Made by a program: the position numbers and the translations under genes
Source: Streptomyces wedmorensis
GTDB taxonomy: Bacteria; Actinomycetota; Actinomycetes; Streptomycetales; Streptomycetaceae
Direction of reading: 5' to 3'
Length of the DNA: 49,922 nt
Assembly (NCBI RefSeq): GCF_000716445.1
Contig: NZ_JNWK01000071.1
Location: 1-49,922 of the forward strand
In this document: piece by piece, positions 8,695 through 18,396 of the stretch
Position numbering within the stretch: the first letter of the stretch is position 1
How the letters are laid out: every line of letters begins with the position of its first letter
The notes under the pieces: model-generated
Told to the model about the DNA's origin: nothing
The model's input: only the letters and a program-made list of their open reading frames with translations
Database searches by the model: none

Positions 8695-9470
8695 TGAGGA
8701 ACGGAGTCACGATCGGGCAGGCGGCCGCGTTCGTCGGCGTAACGGTGAAGACGGTGCGGCACTACCACAAGCTCGGCCTGGTCGCGGAGCCGGAACGCGA
8801 CAGCTCCGGCTACCGGCGGTACGGATCCGGCGAGCTGCTGCAGCTGGTGCAGGTACGGACACTGGCCGCCGCAGGCGTGCCACTGGCCGAGATCGAGCCC
8901 ATGCTCGACGCCGACGCTACGCAGTTCGGCGCCGCGCTCACCGACGTCGAGCGGCAGCTCACCGAACACATCGACGAGCTGGTCGCCCGCCGCGACACAC
9001 TGCACCGACTCGCCGACGGCGACCGCGCCCTGCTGCCCGACCGCGCCTGCGCCATCCTGGACCGGATGCCCGGCCTCGGCTTCGGCCCCGACTACGTGGC
9101 CGCGCAACGCGAGGCCCTCGTCCTGGCCCGGGCACTCGTACCGGAGGGCTTCGACGGCTTCCTGACCCAGCTCGAACACGGACTGGACGACCCCGAGTAC
9201 ATCGCCTTGACCAAGCGCGGCTGGGAGGCCGAGACCTGGGAACCGGACGACCCCAGGATCGACGAACTCGCGACCGCCATGGCCGACCGCTACCTCGCCA
9301 ACCCCGCACTGCTGGGAGACCACGCCAGCCGCCAGGCATGGGCCAAGGCATCGGCCCAGTACAAACTGATCAACAGCCACCGCGAGGACCAGGCCCCGGT
9401 CGCGGCCCGCCTGACCGCCCTCACCGAGACCAAACTCCGCTCCGCAGGCGTACCCATGCCGTACCGATGA
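8694..9470 (+). CDS. MerR family transcriptional regulator
   Basis: The 258-residue protein begins with a MerR winged helix: TIGQAAAFVGVTVKTVRHYHKLGL at residues 6-29, then the wing RDSSGYRRY. A coiled-coil dimerisation helix follows at about residues 55-110. The C-terminal 140 residues form a helical effector region with no cysteine pattern for metals, so a small organic ligand is more likely. This architecture is common in streptomycete MerR proteins. Start and stop overlap with the upstream serine hydrolase suggests that it senses something related to that enzyme's substrate, and probably controls the operon promoter upstream of 7600. Confidence 0.9.
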   Translation: MRNGVTIGQAAAFVGVTVKTVRHYHKLGLVAEPERDSSGYRRYGSGELLQLVQVRTLAAAGVPLAEIEPMLDADATQFGAALTDVERQLTEHIDELVARRDTLHRLADGDRALLPDRACAILDRMPGLGFGPDYVAAQREALVLARALVPEGFDGFLTQLEHGLDDPEYIALTKRGWEAETWEPDDPRIDELATAMADRYLANPALLGDHASRQAWAKASAQYKLINSHREDQAPVAARLTALTETKLRSAGVPMPYR

Positions 9471-9742
9471 CGGAATCCCCGTCCCGCCGAAAACGGGACC
9501 CCGCACCTCGCTCCGCCAGAGTCCCGAGCTGGCGCGGGCTCAGTCCGGTGAACGGGCTGTGCAGGACGGCTCCGATGCCGTGAGCACACCGGCCACAGCG
9601 TGCATGGGGCCATAGCGACCTGGCCAGGCCAGGTCAGATCTGGTGTCCCTCATGTTCTTGGGCGGCGTTGTCCTCGGCGCTGCCCGAGCGGTCATGGGAT
9701 GGCCCAGCCGTCAGGGCCCGGAGAACTTTTGCGGTACAGCAC

Positions 9743-10303
9743 TTAGGTGGTGCTGGTGGTGCTGGTGGTGCTGGTGGTGCTGGAGGGCGCGGCCTGCTGG
9801 TAAAGCGCCACCAACACGCCGTGCAGGGGCTGTTCCTCAGTGTCTTCCTCGGCCTCGTCGACCAGTCGGGCGAGGGTCTCGCCGAGCTCTCTCGCCTTCG
9901 CCGGGTCAAGGCGCAGGTGGCGCAGCGTCAGTTGGGTCTCGGCGGGGGAGCGGTCCAGTTCCTGGGCGACGGCGGTGAGCATCGCGGCGGTGCCGGCCGC
10001 TTGGGGTTCGGTGACGACCATGTGGCGGGCGGTGCGCTGGTGGTACTGCTCGGTGCCGCCGCGGACCTGGCGGGTCTCGGCGATGTGGATCAGCCCGGCT
10101 TCGCGGAGCACTTTGAGGTGGTGGGCAACGTTGCCCTTCTTCGCGTCGAGCTGCGCCGCAAGTTGGCCGGCGGTGGCGGGCCGGTGGCCCAGGGCGAAGA
10201 GCAACCGCTGACGCAAGGGATGTGAGAGCGCCGCGAACTGTTCAGGTGCGCCGATCTCCAGGACGTCCTCAGGAGGCGGCAGGTAGGGAGGCTGATCATG
10301 CAT
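9743..10303 (-). CDS. ArsR-like winged-helix transcriptional regulator
   Basis: The 186-residue protein has an ArsR-type winged HTH at about residues 20-90 (FAALSHPLRQRLLFAL, then GQLAAQLDAKKGNVAHHLKVL), followed by a helical C-terminal region. No metal-binding cysteine pair is present, so this is not an arsenite sensor but a member of the HTH_20-like subgroup. The last 12 residues are a Ser-Thr-Thr tract encoded by a 9-bp tandem repeat that runs up to the stop codon, so the tail length may vary between strains. The gene is divergent from the S41 peptidase, with a palindromic site between them, which implies control of both genes. Confidence 0.88.
   Translation of the reverse strand: MHDQPPYLPPPEDVLEIGAPEQFAALSHPLRQRLLFALGHRPATAGQLAAQLDAKKGNVAHHLKVLREAGLIHIAETRQVRGGTEQYHQRTARHMVVTEPQAAGTAAMLTAVAQELDRSPAETQLTLRHLRLDPAKARELGETLARLVDEAEEDTEEQPLHGVLVALYQQAAPSSTTSTTSTTSTT
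9747..9782. repeat. 9-bp coding tandem repeat GGTGGTGCT x4
   Basis: Four perfect units on the plus strand encode the Ser-Thr-Thr tail of the ArsR-like protein on the minus strand. Gain or loss of a unit would keep the reading frame. Confidence 0.95.
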
Positions 10304-10359
10304 ACCAAAGTGTCTAAAGTCTTTGACGCTTTGGCAAGGGCGGTGCTCTACTTCCTGCC
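10304..10359 (+). promoter_or_regulatory. Divergent operator and leaderless promoter between arsR-like and S41 genes
   Basis: CCAAAG at 10305-10310 and CTTTGG at 10329-10334 form an inverted repeat. It encloses an inner AAAG-T-CTTT at 10316-10324, a likely ArsR-dimer operator. TTGACG at 10323-10328 and CTCTAC at 10346-10351, 17 bases apart, fit a -35/-10 pair for the S41 gene. That would start transcription at about the GTG at 10360, so the message is probably leaderless, with the repressor site over the -35 box. Confidence 0.65.
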
Positions 10360-11265
10360 GTGACGACTTCAACGAAGCTTCTGCCGGCCCCCGTCATCGA
10401 CGAGACGGTCCGTCTGGTGACCGAGCACTACGTGTTCCCCGAGATAGCCGAGCAGCTCGCCGGCCTGCTGCAACGACGCCTCGCCGAGGGCGCCTACGAC
10501 GTCGGCGACGCCGAGGAGCTCGCTCGGCTGGTCACCGCGGACCTGCAGTCCGTCAACGGCGACCGACACCTGAGACTGAAGCACCACGCCGACCCGGTGC
10601 CCCCGGCAGAGGGGGCGGCCACCCTGGACGCCATCCGCCGGGACTTCGACACCTCGCTGGGCGGTGCGCCCCGGGTGGAGTTGCTCGACGGAGGCATCGC
10701 CGTCGTGGAGCTGGCACCGATGCTGTTCCCGCTGGAGTGGGCCGCCGAACCACTGAACGCCGCGCTCACCCTGGCCTCCCGCGCCCAGGCGCTGATCGTG
10801 GACCTTCGAGCCAACCGAGGCGGCGCCCCGGACACGGTCGCCTTCGTCTGCAGCTACCTCCTGGACGAGCGCACCCACCTCAATACCATGCAGTGGCGCG
10901 GAGGCAAGCGCAGCGAGCAGTCCTGGAGCCAGCCCCACGTTCCCGGCGCGCGCTTCGGCGGCACCAAGCCGCTGTACGTGCTGACCAGTGACAGCACCTT
11001 CTCCGCCGCCGAGGAGCTGGCGTACGACCTCCAGCAGCTCGGCCGCGCCGTAGTCGTCGGCGAGCGCACCCGCGGCGGCGCACACCCCTGCCAGGGCTGG
11101 ACCGTGCACCCACACCTGGAGGCCACCGTTCCCGTCGGCCGCGCCGTCAACCCCGTCTCCGGCACGAACTGGGAAGGCACCGGTGTCCAGCCGGACATCG
11201 CTTGCGCCGCCGCCGACTCCCTCGACCGCGCTCACGCGCTGGCCCTCGCCCGACTGGCAGGCTGA
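10360..11265 (+). CDS. S41 family peptidase (CtpA/IRBP-like)
   Basis: The 301-residue protein matches the S41 family. A helical N-terminal domain (residues 1-75, ending in a VNGDRHL loop) precedes the catalytic core. The core has the LIVDLRANRGG strand at about 145-155 and the STFSAAEEL motif, where S215 is the expected nucleophile; GERTRGGAH follows near 240. There is no PDZ domain or signal peptide, so it is more like short IRBP-type proteins than periplasmic CtpA, and may act in the cytoplasm. The GTG start directly follows the proposed promoter. Divergent placement with the ArsR-like gene suggests regulation by it. Confidence 0.88.
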   Translation: MTTSTKLLPAPVIDETVRLVTEHYVFPEIAEQLAGLLQRRLAEGAYDVGDAEELARLVTADLQSVNGDRHLRLKHHADPVPPAEGAATLDAIRRDFDTSLGGAPRVELLDGGIAVVELAPMLFPLEWAAEPLNAALTLASRAQALIVDLRANRGGAPDTVAFVCSYLLDERTHLNTMQWRGGKRSEQSWSQPHVPGARFGGTKPLYVLTSDSTFSAAEELAYDLQQLGRAVVVGERTRGGAHPCQGWTVHPHLEATVPVGRAVNPVSGTNWEGTGVQPDIACAAADSLDRAHALALARLAG

Positions 11266-11273
11266 CCCAGTCC

Positions 11274-11450
11274 GTGATCGTCCAGCGGTTCGGCGAGATC
11301 GTGCGATGGTCCGACTGGGGAGTCCCGTAGGCGGCTCGCGCCGGCATGCCCTGCTCTTCGCCGGAGCCCCACTTCGACTTCGACGTGAGTCGGTACGACG
11401 CCGAAATCGCTTGCGCCGAAACGGACCGCTGGTGGCAGGCGTACCTGTAG
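11274..11450 (+). pseudogene. C-terminal gene remnant with an internal stop
   Basis: One frame encodes VIVQRFGEIVRWSDWGVP, a TAG at 11328, and then a 34-residue tail ending in ETDRWWQAYL and a stop. The tail is Asp/Trp-rich and reads like real protein. The single in-frame stop and the lack of a start suggest the decayed 3' end of a gene I cannot identify. Confidence 0.4.
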
Positions 11451-11557
11451 CCAGTGCCGCGGGAATCACGTTTGCTCCCGCCATGCGTGGGACGGTCGTA
11501 CGGCCAGGGGCCCATGGGTTTGGTCAAGGCGGTCAGGTCGGTGTCGGGCGTGAGTTC

Positions 11558-11683
11558 ACCCGGCGCGGTCACCAAGAAGCCCGCGCCCGCCACCCTCGCG
11601 TCCGGTCCGAGGATCTGTGCGACGTGACGGGGGAATCCCGCCGTACCACCGGCGCCGTTCTTCTCCGTCTCGTCGCCTGGCAT
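11558..11683 (-). pseudogene. Truncated trypsin-like protease, N-terminus only
   Basis: From the ATG at 11683 about 42 residues resemble the start of effector-associated trypsin-like proteases: HVAQILGPDARVAGAGFLVTA is what normally precedes the LTCAHVV histidine motif. The similarity stops there and the catalytic His, Asp and Ser are all missing. The frame continues into unrelated sequence towards 11453. The ATG lies six bases after the stop of the Trypco1 remnant, the operon order normally seen for this pair. Confidence 0.6.
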
Positions 11684-11689
11684 CGGGGA

Positions 11690-12040
11690 TCAGCCTCCGG
11701 ACTCGTCCGTGGGCGAGGGATGCTCGAGGGCCTCCCACTGCCAGGACACCGTCGCTTTCAAATGGCCTTCGGCCCGGCTCTTCGTGATCACCGTCCCGGC
11801 CTCGAACGCCAGGTCGACCCCGAACTCGACCGTGATGACGTCCGGCCGTGCCTTGCGCAGCTACTGGTGAGTGGCACGGGCCACCTCCGTGACGGGTTCC
11901 AGGGACGCCTGCAGCGTGCCCGGCAGCTCGCGCACGGCCTCGCCCATGTGCCCGGGCCTTCACCGGTCCGCCCGTCGGGGACGGGCCTTCGACAGGGACG
12001 AAGCCTCCGCCTTCCAGGGAATGCGGGTCGGCGATGTCAC
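11690..12040 (-). pseudogene. Trypsin-co-occurring domain 1 (CU044_2847-like) gene, broken
   Basis: The C-terminal half reads VEFGVDLAFEAGTVITKSRA followed by EGHLKATVSW, the signature of the Trypco1 family, small proteins encoded beside trypsin-like proteases in actinomycete conflict systems. The frame has a TAG at 11861-11863 in place of a likely CAG. The N-terminal part (GGGFVPVEGPSPTGGPVKAR, around 11960-12020) is in another frame, so at least one frameshift is also present. The gene cannot make an intact product. Coordinates of its 5' end are approximate. Confidence 0.65.
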
Positions 12041-12274
12041 GACGCCTCTTCCGTGCGTCGGGCCGCTGCATGCGATCGGCTTCGCTCGACGGAGGTGGGC
12101 GGAATCAGCCCAGGGCTCACTGCCCGAATCGTCGATTTCGGCGGCCTTGGCATCCCGACCCGTTTGCGCGAGACACCCGGGCGTCGCAGCGCGACGGCCG
12201 TGTGACACCCGATCGCCGTATCACGCACCGTGTCGGGTGCCTGTCGAGGGTCGAACGCCTGATAGAGCTCTCGT

Positions 12275-13084
12275 GTGAGCACGCTCCCCCGCTTGAAGCA
12301 CTCGGTCGTCACCGTCGTCACCTGTGCCGTTCTGGCCGCCTGCGGCACGGCCCAGCCCACCCACGTGACCGCACGTCAGGCGACCCCGACCGCTCCTGCG
12401 GCCACCACTCCGTCCACGGTGCCACCGAAGCCGTCGCCCACTCCGTCCCGTATCGAGCCCCATCCGGTGGACTGCCGCAAGGCTCGCTGCGTGGCCCTGA
12501 CCTTCGACGCCGGCCCTGGCCCCTACACGGCCCGACTCCTGGACATCCTCAAGGCCAAGCGGGTCAACGCCACCTTCTTCCTCATCGGGAAGAGCGGCAT
12601 CGCCCGCTTCCCCGACCTCGTACGCAGAGAGGTGGGGGAGGGGCACGAGGTGGCCAACCACACCTGGAGCCATCCCCGGCTGACCGAGGTCCCGGAGGCC
12701 GAGATCCGCCGCCAACTCACCCTCGTACAGGGGCAGATCGAGCAACTCACCGGGCGCCCCCCGACGTTGATGCGGCCACCACAGGGCCGTACCGACCAAC
12801 GGGTGGCGGAGGTCAGCCGCTCGCTCGGGCTCGCGCAGATCCTGTGGACGGTCACGGCCAAGGACTACCGCGACCACGACCCCGAGCTCATCACCCGGCG
12901 CGTCCTCGCCGGCGCGGCTCCCCGCGGCATCATCCTGCTCCACGACGTCTACCCGGGCACCGTCCCGGCCGTGCCCGCCATCATCGACGGACTGCGCCGC
13001 CGAGGGCTGACCCCCGTCACCGTCTCCCAGCTGTTCGCCCCCGACACACCTCAGCCGGGTCGCGCCTACCGGAACGCACCGTGA
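12275..13084 (+). CDS. Lipoprotein polysaccharide deacetylase (NodB/CE4 domain)
   Basis: The 269-residue protein starts with a lipoprotein signal whose lipobox LAAC places the lipidated cysteine at C23. A Thr/Pro linker to about residue 62 follows, then a NodB domain. Motif 1 reads TFDAGP (D78, A79) where TFDDGP is usual, so one metal-binding aspartate is alanine. Motif 2 keeps H129 and H133. Motif 3 is RPPQG (167-171) and the final ILLHD motif is present. CE4 enzymes remove acetyl groups from chitin oligomers, xylan or peptidoglycan at the cell surface. Activity here may be weakened or altered by A79. It starts at a GTG, 35 bases after the end of a noncoding gap. Confidence 0.85.
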   Translation: MSTLPRLKHSVVTVVTCAVLAACGTAQPTHVTARQATPTAPAATTPSTVPPKPSPTPSRIEPHPVDCRKARCVALTFDAGPGPYTARLLDILKAKRVNATFFLIGKSGIARFPDLVRREVGEGHEVANHTWSHPRLTEVPEAEIRRQLTLVQGQIEQLTGRPPTLMRPPQGRTDQRVAEVSRSLGLAQILWTVTAKDYRDHDPELITRRVLAGAAPRGIILLHDVYPGTVPAVPAIIDGLRRRGLTPVTVSQLFAPDTPQPGRAYRNAP

Positions 13085-13149
13085 ACGCACGGCCGGCGGC
13101 CGCGGCGACGGCTACGGCCGGGAGCCCCAGGGCGCCGGGCTCCGGTCGT

Positions 13150-13939
13150 CAAGCAGGGCGCAGAGAAGCGTTCCTCGGTGGCACCTGGACGCGTCAGGAG
13201 GGCCGGGTTCAGCGTGACCTGGCTGGTGACGGAGACCGTCACCGAGCGCCGGCCGTCGCGGGTGGCGGCGGCGAGCTGTGTGTAGCCAGGGTGTTGCCGG
13301 CGTGTCCGAGGACCGCGCCGCAGCGGGCGGTGTAGGGGAACGGACCCATGCCCGCCGCGTTGGCACCGGGGCCGGCCGGTTCGGAGGCGCCGCCGGGGAG
13401 GAAGTCCTGTCGGGCGTGGCGGGTGGCGGGGGTCAGCACCGGCTGCCCGGCGGGAAGAGCAGACTCTGACCGGCCACGAAGTCGAGGAGGCGACGGGAGT
13501 CGAGGTGGTGGCGGGGTCAGCCCGGACGGTGTCCTGGAAGGCCTTGCTCTTGCCGAAGTCCGGAAGTCCGCTGTCGTGGTTGAGGAGTTGACGCAAAGTC
13601 ACCGCGTTTCAGCCGGTGAGCAGATGGGGCAGGCGCTGTCCGATCGTGTCGTCCAGGTTCAAGGCGGTCGGTCCACGAGACTCAGCGCGACCGCGCCGCT
13701 GAAGGCCTTGGCCACACTCGCGACGCGCATGTGGTCGCGGGGCCGGGGCGCGCCATCCGTGCCGACCTCGGCCGTGCCGGCCCGGTAGGCCCGTCGTACG
13801 CCGTACTCGTCAGGACGGCGCTCGCACCGGGCGGGTCTCCCGGAGCCGCCACCAGGTCGGTGAGGGCCCGCTGCAGCGCCGGGTCACCGTGATCGGAGTC
13901 GTACGGAGCCGATGGGGCGGCCTCGACCGGTGCGGTCAC
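13150..13939 (-). pseudogene. Beta-lactamase/DD-peptidase family serine hydrolase, frameshifted
   Basis: On the minus strand, pieces in different frames reconstruct a serine hydrolase. DPALQRALTDLVAAPGDPPG lies near the start, a VASVAKAFSG segment with the SxxK motif around 13700, VTLRQLLNHDSGLPDFG around 13560-13600, and MLGHAGNTL with the C-terminal SVTVSVTSQVTLNP around 13210-13290. At least two frameshifts break it. It would have been a secreted DD-carboxypeptidase-like enzyme. Ends are approximate. Confidence 0.7.
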
Positions 13940-14245
13940 CGCGCCGCTTGCTCAAGCCCCTCATCAGCGGTCCGTCGATGCCTCCGGGCCCGGTGACACC
14001 ACCCTCCGGATCATCAATGACAGGAGGGGGAAGTCATGCCGGACCCGAAGGCCGGAGGCCCCGTTGCGGAGCCACGGGAAAGGTGACGGGGATGGGGAGA
14101 CGTGGGCTGTCTGCTCCCGGCTGCGTGGGGCCGATCCAGCATTCGCGTCCAGCATCGAGCGCCTCGACCGCTCTCTTCGCACGTGCGGGGGGATGTCTCG
14201 GAAGCCGACTCCCAGGCTCTGCGTCCCGTCATGTTGGATGGCTGC

Positions 14246-15064
<819 letters not shown>

Positions 15065-15244
15065 GAGCGGGGCCGGCCAAGGCCCTCCCCGTTCTTGCGG
15101 GCACCGCGTACACACGCGGCGACCTCCGTGTCGCGGGCGGCGTGGCGCACCGACCGTTAGATTCGAACTCGAATCGACTTTGGATTTAATAGGCGCGGGC
15201 GCGGGCGCGGGGCTGTCAATCCCGCCCCTCGGAGGGAAGTTGTC

Positions 15245-15442
<198 letters not shown>

Positions 15443-16464
15443 TGCCCCTGCCCGGCGAACACGGCGGAAGGTCGGCCATCGGCCATCGGCCGACGGCCAC
15501 CCCTCCGCCGTGATCCAGCCCGTCCCCGCTTCCCGTCGGCCTTCCCGGTGGCGGGGGGCGACCGCGCCGACCTGCACGACCCGGGATCGCACTACGAGCC
15601 CCCACGACCTATCGCGTCCACACGTGCCGGTGCCCCGACTGCCGCGCCGCCAAGAAGCGCTCCGCTGTGCGGGCCCGGAAGCAGATCCGGTGAACGCCGT
15701 GCGCGCCTGAAGCCTCCCGTGGGGAGCCGGGAGGCGGGCGCGGCCCCGCCCTTGCGGGCGACGCAGGGTGGGGCCGGTGCGGTGTCGCATCGGGGGATGT
15801 GTCCGCTGCGTTCACCCTGCCACCGGGCCGGTCGGGTACGCCAGAGGCGTGCACGAAGCATCCGTCGGCATATGCCCCGCTCGCACCGCCCTCAACGCAT
15901 GCAACATGCGCCGACAGGAAAGGGCACTGGGGCCTTTCCGCTCCTCGTGCTTGTGGACACGGCATGAAGACGAGAGGACGGAAGGCCCAGCGGGTGAAGG
16001 TGACGACCACGACGGTCCCCGTGGAAGCGGAGCGGGTCGGGGGAGAGGTCCGGGTGGTCGACCTCGTAGCGGCATGAGTACGCGGCGACGTCCAACAGAC
16101 CGCGGTGCCTCGGGTCCAGGGTGACCAGCGCCCCTGTGCCGCCTGCATGGCAGATGCCATGGGGCGCCGGCGCACTCCTCGCCGGCTTGTCACGGACGCG
16201 GAACAGGTGAGCCGGCCGGAGGTGCGACCGAGTTCTCGGCGGATGCGTTCCGACGAGGCCCGGCGAAGCGAGGGCTTCGCTCTGCCTCGCTTGGTGCCCA
16301 TGTGGGATGTCCCGTAAGGGCAGCCGCTCCTCAGCGCGGTGAATCACCGCTCCCCGCGCGCGGTGAGGAGAACGGCTGTTGGGACGGGGTGGGGCGCGCT
16401 GAGTTGGCTGTCAGGGGCGAGGGCTAGGGTCGGTGGCGGACGACGACCACCAGCAGGAGACCTC
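15443..16464. other. Intergenic region of about 1 kb without a convincing gene
   Basis: Open frames occur on both strands but none can be assigned. A plus-strand stretch near 15606-15691 encodes TYRVHTCRCPDCRAAKK, a zinc-ribbon-like scrap ending in a stop. A minus-strand frame around 15950-16160 has protein-like composition but no recognisable family. Heptamer-like GGCCATC repeats occur near 15475-15495. I regard the region as decayed DNA. Confidence 0.5.
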
Positions 16465-17412
16465 ATGCCGTCATGGCACACGCAGCAAGACGCCGTCGGG
16501 GCCCGGCCGGCCACGCCCCGGTTGCTGGCGCCGGTCCCATTCGACGTCGAGGCTGTCTTCCCGGAGCTGACCGGCACGGCCCGCGGGGTCACCTTGCTCT
16601 ACCCCCGGGTTGGGCAACCGGGCCCGGGTGACAGTTCCATCGGTGGTCCGCTGTTGTGGCCGGCCGACGAGCCCTGGCCGATGTGTGCCGCGCAGGATCA
16701 CTACAAGCCGCTCGCCCCGCCCGTCGGGCCCGAACCGGTCGCGATGGTCCCGGTGGTCCAGTTGTACGCATGGGATGTGCCCAGCCTCGTCTTCCCCGCA
16801 GGCACCGATCTGTTGCAGATCCTGTGGTGCCCGCTCGTACACGAGGACGGGCAGTACGCGGCCAACCCACGGCTCCACTGGCGCAGCGCGGTGGTGACGG
16901 CCGCCGGCGCGGTTGCCGGGGAACCGCCGCGCCCGCACACCGCGGAGGGGGACTATCTGCCTCGCCCGTGCACACTGTCGCCCACCACGGCCGTGGAGTA
17001 TCCGAACTGGGACTTGCCGGAGGGGCTCGGTGCCCTGCTCGAGGAACGGTTCGAGGCCCTCAAGGAGGAGCGGGGCTACGACTACTTCGAAGTGGCCACC
17101 ACGCAGCAGAGCAAGGTCGGCGGCTACCCGGCATGGACCCAGCAGCCTGACTGGCCGGACTGCGCCGACTGCGGCACCCGCATGGAGCGCCTGCTCAGCG
17201 TCACCGCGACCGAACCGGGCGTGGGCCGTTGGCTCCCCCTGGACGACCGGGACCCGCGCCACGACGCGACCCCGTCCTGGCGTGTCGAGGCCGATCCCGG
17301 CGCCCTCGACACGTTCGGGCACGACATGTGCCTGGGCGACCTCGGCGGCATGTACTTCTTCGTCTGTCGCCGCTGCCCCGACACCCCGTACACCCATCGC
17401 TACGACTGCTGA
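16465..17412 (+). CDS. DUF1963/YwqG-like protein
   Basis: The 315-residue soluble protein shows the features of the DUF1963 (YwqG) family. These are an SSIGGPLLWPADEPWP segment near residues 55-70, a VPVVQLYAWDVP strand, and KVGGYPAWTQQPDWPDC near 213-230, which is the family's most conserved turn. Two CxxC pairs, CADCG (about 231) and CRRCP (about 304), could bind zinc. Molecular function of the family is unknown. The ATG at 16465 has AGGAGA six bases upstream, which decides the start against the longer frame. Confidence 0.85.
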   Translation: MPSWHTQQDAVGARPATPRLLAPVPFDVEAVFPELTGTARGVTLLYPRVGQPGPGDSSIGGPLLWPADEPWPMCAAQDHYKPLAPPVGPEPVAMVPVVQLYAWDVPSLVFPAGTDLLQILWCPLVHEDGQYAANPRLHWRSAVVTAAGAVAGEPPRPHTAEGDYLPRPCTLSPTTAVEYPNWDLPEGLGALLEERFEALKEERGYDYFEVATTQQSKVGGYPAWTQQPDWPDCADCGTRMERLLSVTATEPGVGRWLPLDDRDPRHDATPSWRVEADPGALDTFGHDMCLGDLGGMYFFVCRRCPDTPYTHRYDC

Positions 17413-17721
17413 GCCTGACCTGGCCGGCTCGCGCGGGCAGCAGCAGGGCGCCCCGAAGCCATGACGGCCAGTTGACGCCCGCGCTGCCCGCGTGCGGGAT
17501 GGTCTTGTATCAGCGACACGCTTGGGTCGCTGTGGTGTGTGGTGAGCGCTGTCGGGTCTCCTGGCCGCCGCCCTGGTCCGATCCGGTGCCGGTTCGAGAA
17601 CGGCGTCCTGGTCGAGCGAGAGGGGGTCAGTGATGCGGCATGACGGGCCTCTGCCCCGGCGGTCGGCTGATCAACGCGGCACTGCGGGCCGGCCGGGGCA
17701 TCACCGCGGGTGGGGACGTTG
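17413..17721. other. Intergenic gap between convergent genes
   Basis: This 309-base region separates the DUF1963-like gene from the convergent NUDIX gene. I see no coding signal, clear terminator or repeat. Confidence 0.5.
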
Positions 17722-18396
17722 TCAGCGGCCGCTCGATGGGGCGAAGGGCCCGTCCAAGGCCGCCCATTGCAGGAGGAGGATGGTCTTCCCGTCGATGACG
17801 CGTCCGTCGCGGGTCATGGCGAGGGCCTGGGCGAAGGGCAGTTCGAGGACCTCGATGTCCTCCCCGTCCTCCTCGAGTCCGCCGCCGGTCCCGGTCCGGT
17901 CGGCCGGTGTGTAGGGGGCGGCGAAGAAGTGGAGGCGTTCGGTGACGGAGCCGGGGCTCATGTAGGCGTCGAGGACATGGGTGAGCGGGCCCAGGGTGAC
18001 GCCGAGCTCTTCGGCGCTCTCGCGTCGGATGGCGGAGGGCGGGTCGTCCGCGTCGAGCAGGCCTGCGGCGGCTTCGACGAGCATGCCGTCGGGGTGGTCG
18101 TTGACGTAGGCCGGGTAGCGGAACTGGCGGGTGAGAAGGACGCAGCCGCGTTCGGTGTCGTAGGGCAGCACGACGGCACCGTTGCCGCGGTCGTAGGTCT
18201 CGCGCTGCTGGGTCTCCCAACGTCCGTCGCGGCGGCGGTAGTCGAAGGTGGTGCGCCGCAGGACGTGCCAGCCCTGGGAAGTGAGCTCGACGTCGCGGAC
18301 CTGGATGTCGGGGTTGCGGTCCAGCCCGCGTCCGGCCTGGTCGAGGCCGGTGCGGCCGCGGTGGTCGGGGGTGTCGGTGCCCGGGCGGATGGTCAC
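17722..18396 (-). CDS. NUDIX hydrolase, ADP-sugar/NudK-like
   Basis: The 224-residue protein belongs to the NUDIX subgroup that includes ADP-ribose and GDP-mannose pyrophosphatases. The box runs from AAGLLDADDPP (about residue 112) to RRESAEELGV (about 130), with the one-residue-shorter spacing seen in NudK/YffH relatives. RGNGAVVLPYD and LTRQFRYP supply the preceding sheet, and PGSVTERLHFF the specificity loop downstream. Such enzymes cleave ADP-ribose or nucleotide sugars. The GTG at 18396 overlaps the stop of the DUF4406 gene (GTGA), so the two are translationally coupled. Confidence 0.88.
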   Translation of the reverse strand: MTIRPGTDTPDHRGRTGLDQAGRGLDRNPDIQVRDVELTSQGWHVLRRTTFDYRRRDGRWETQQRETYDRGNGAVVLPYDTERGCVLLTRQFRYPAYVNDHPDGMLVEAAAGLLDADDPPSAIRRESAEELGVTLGPLTHVLDAYMSPGSVTERLHFFAAPYTPADRTGTGGGLEEDGEDIEVLELPFAQALAMTRDGRVIDGKTILLLQWAALDGPFAPSSGR

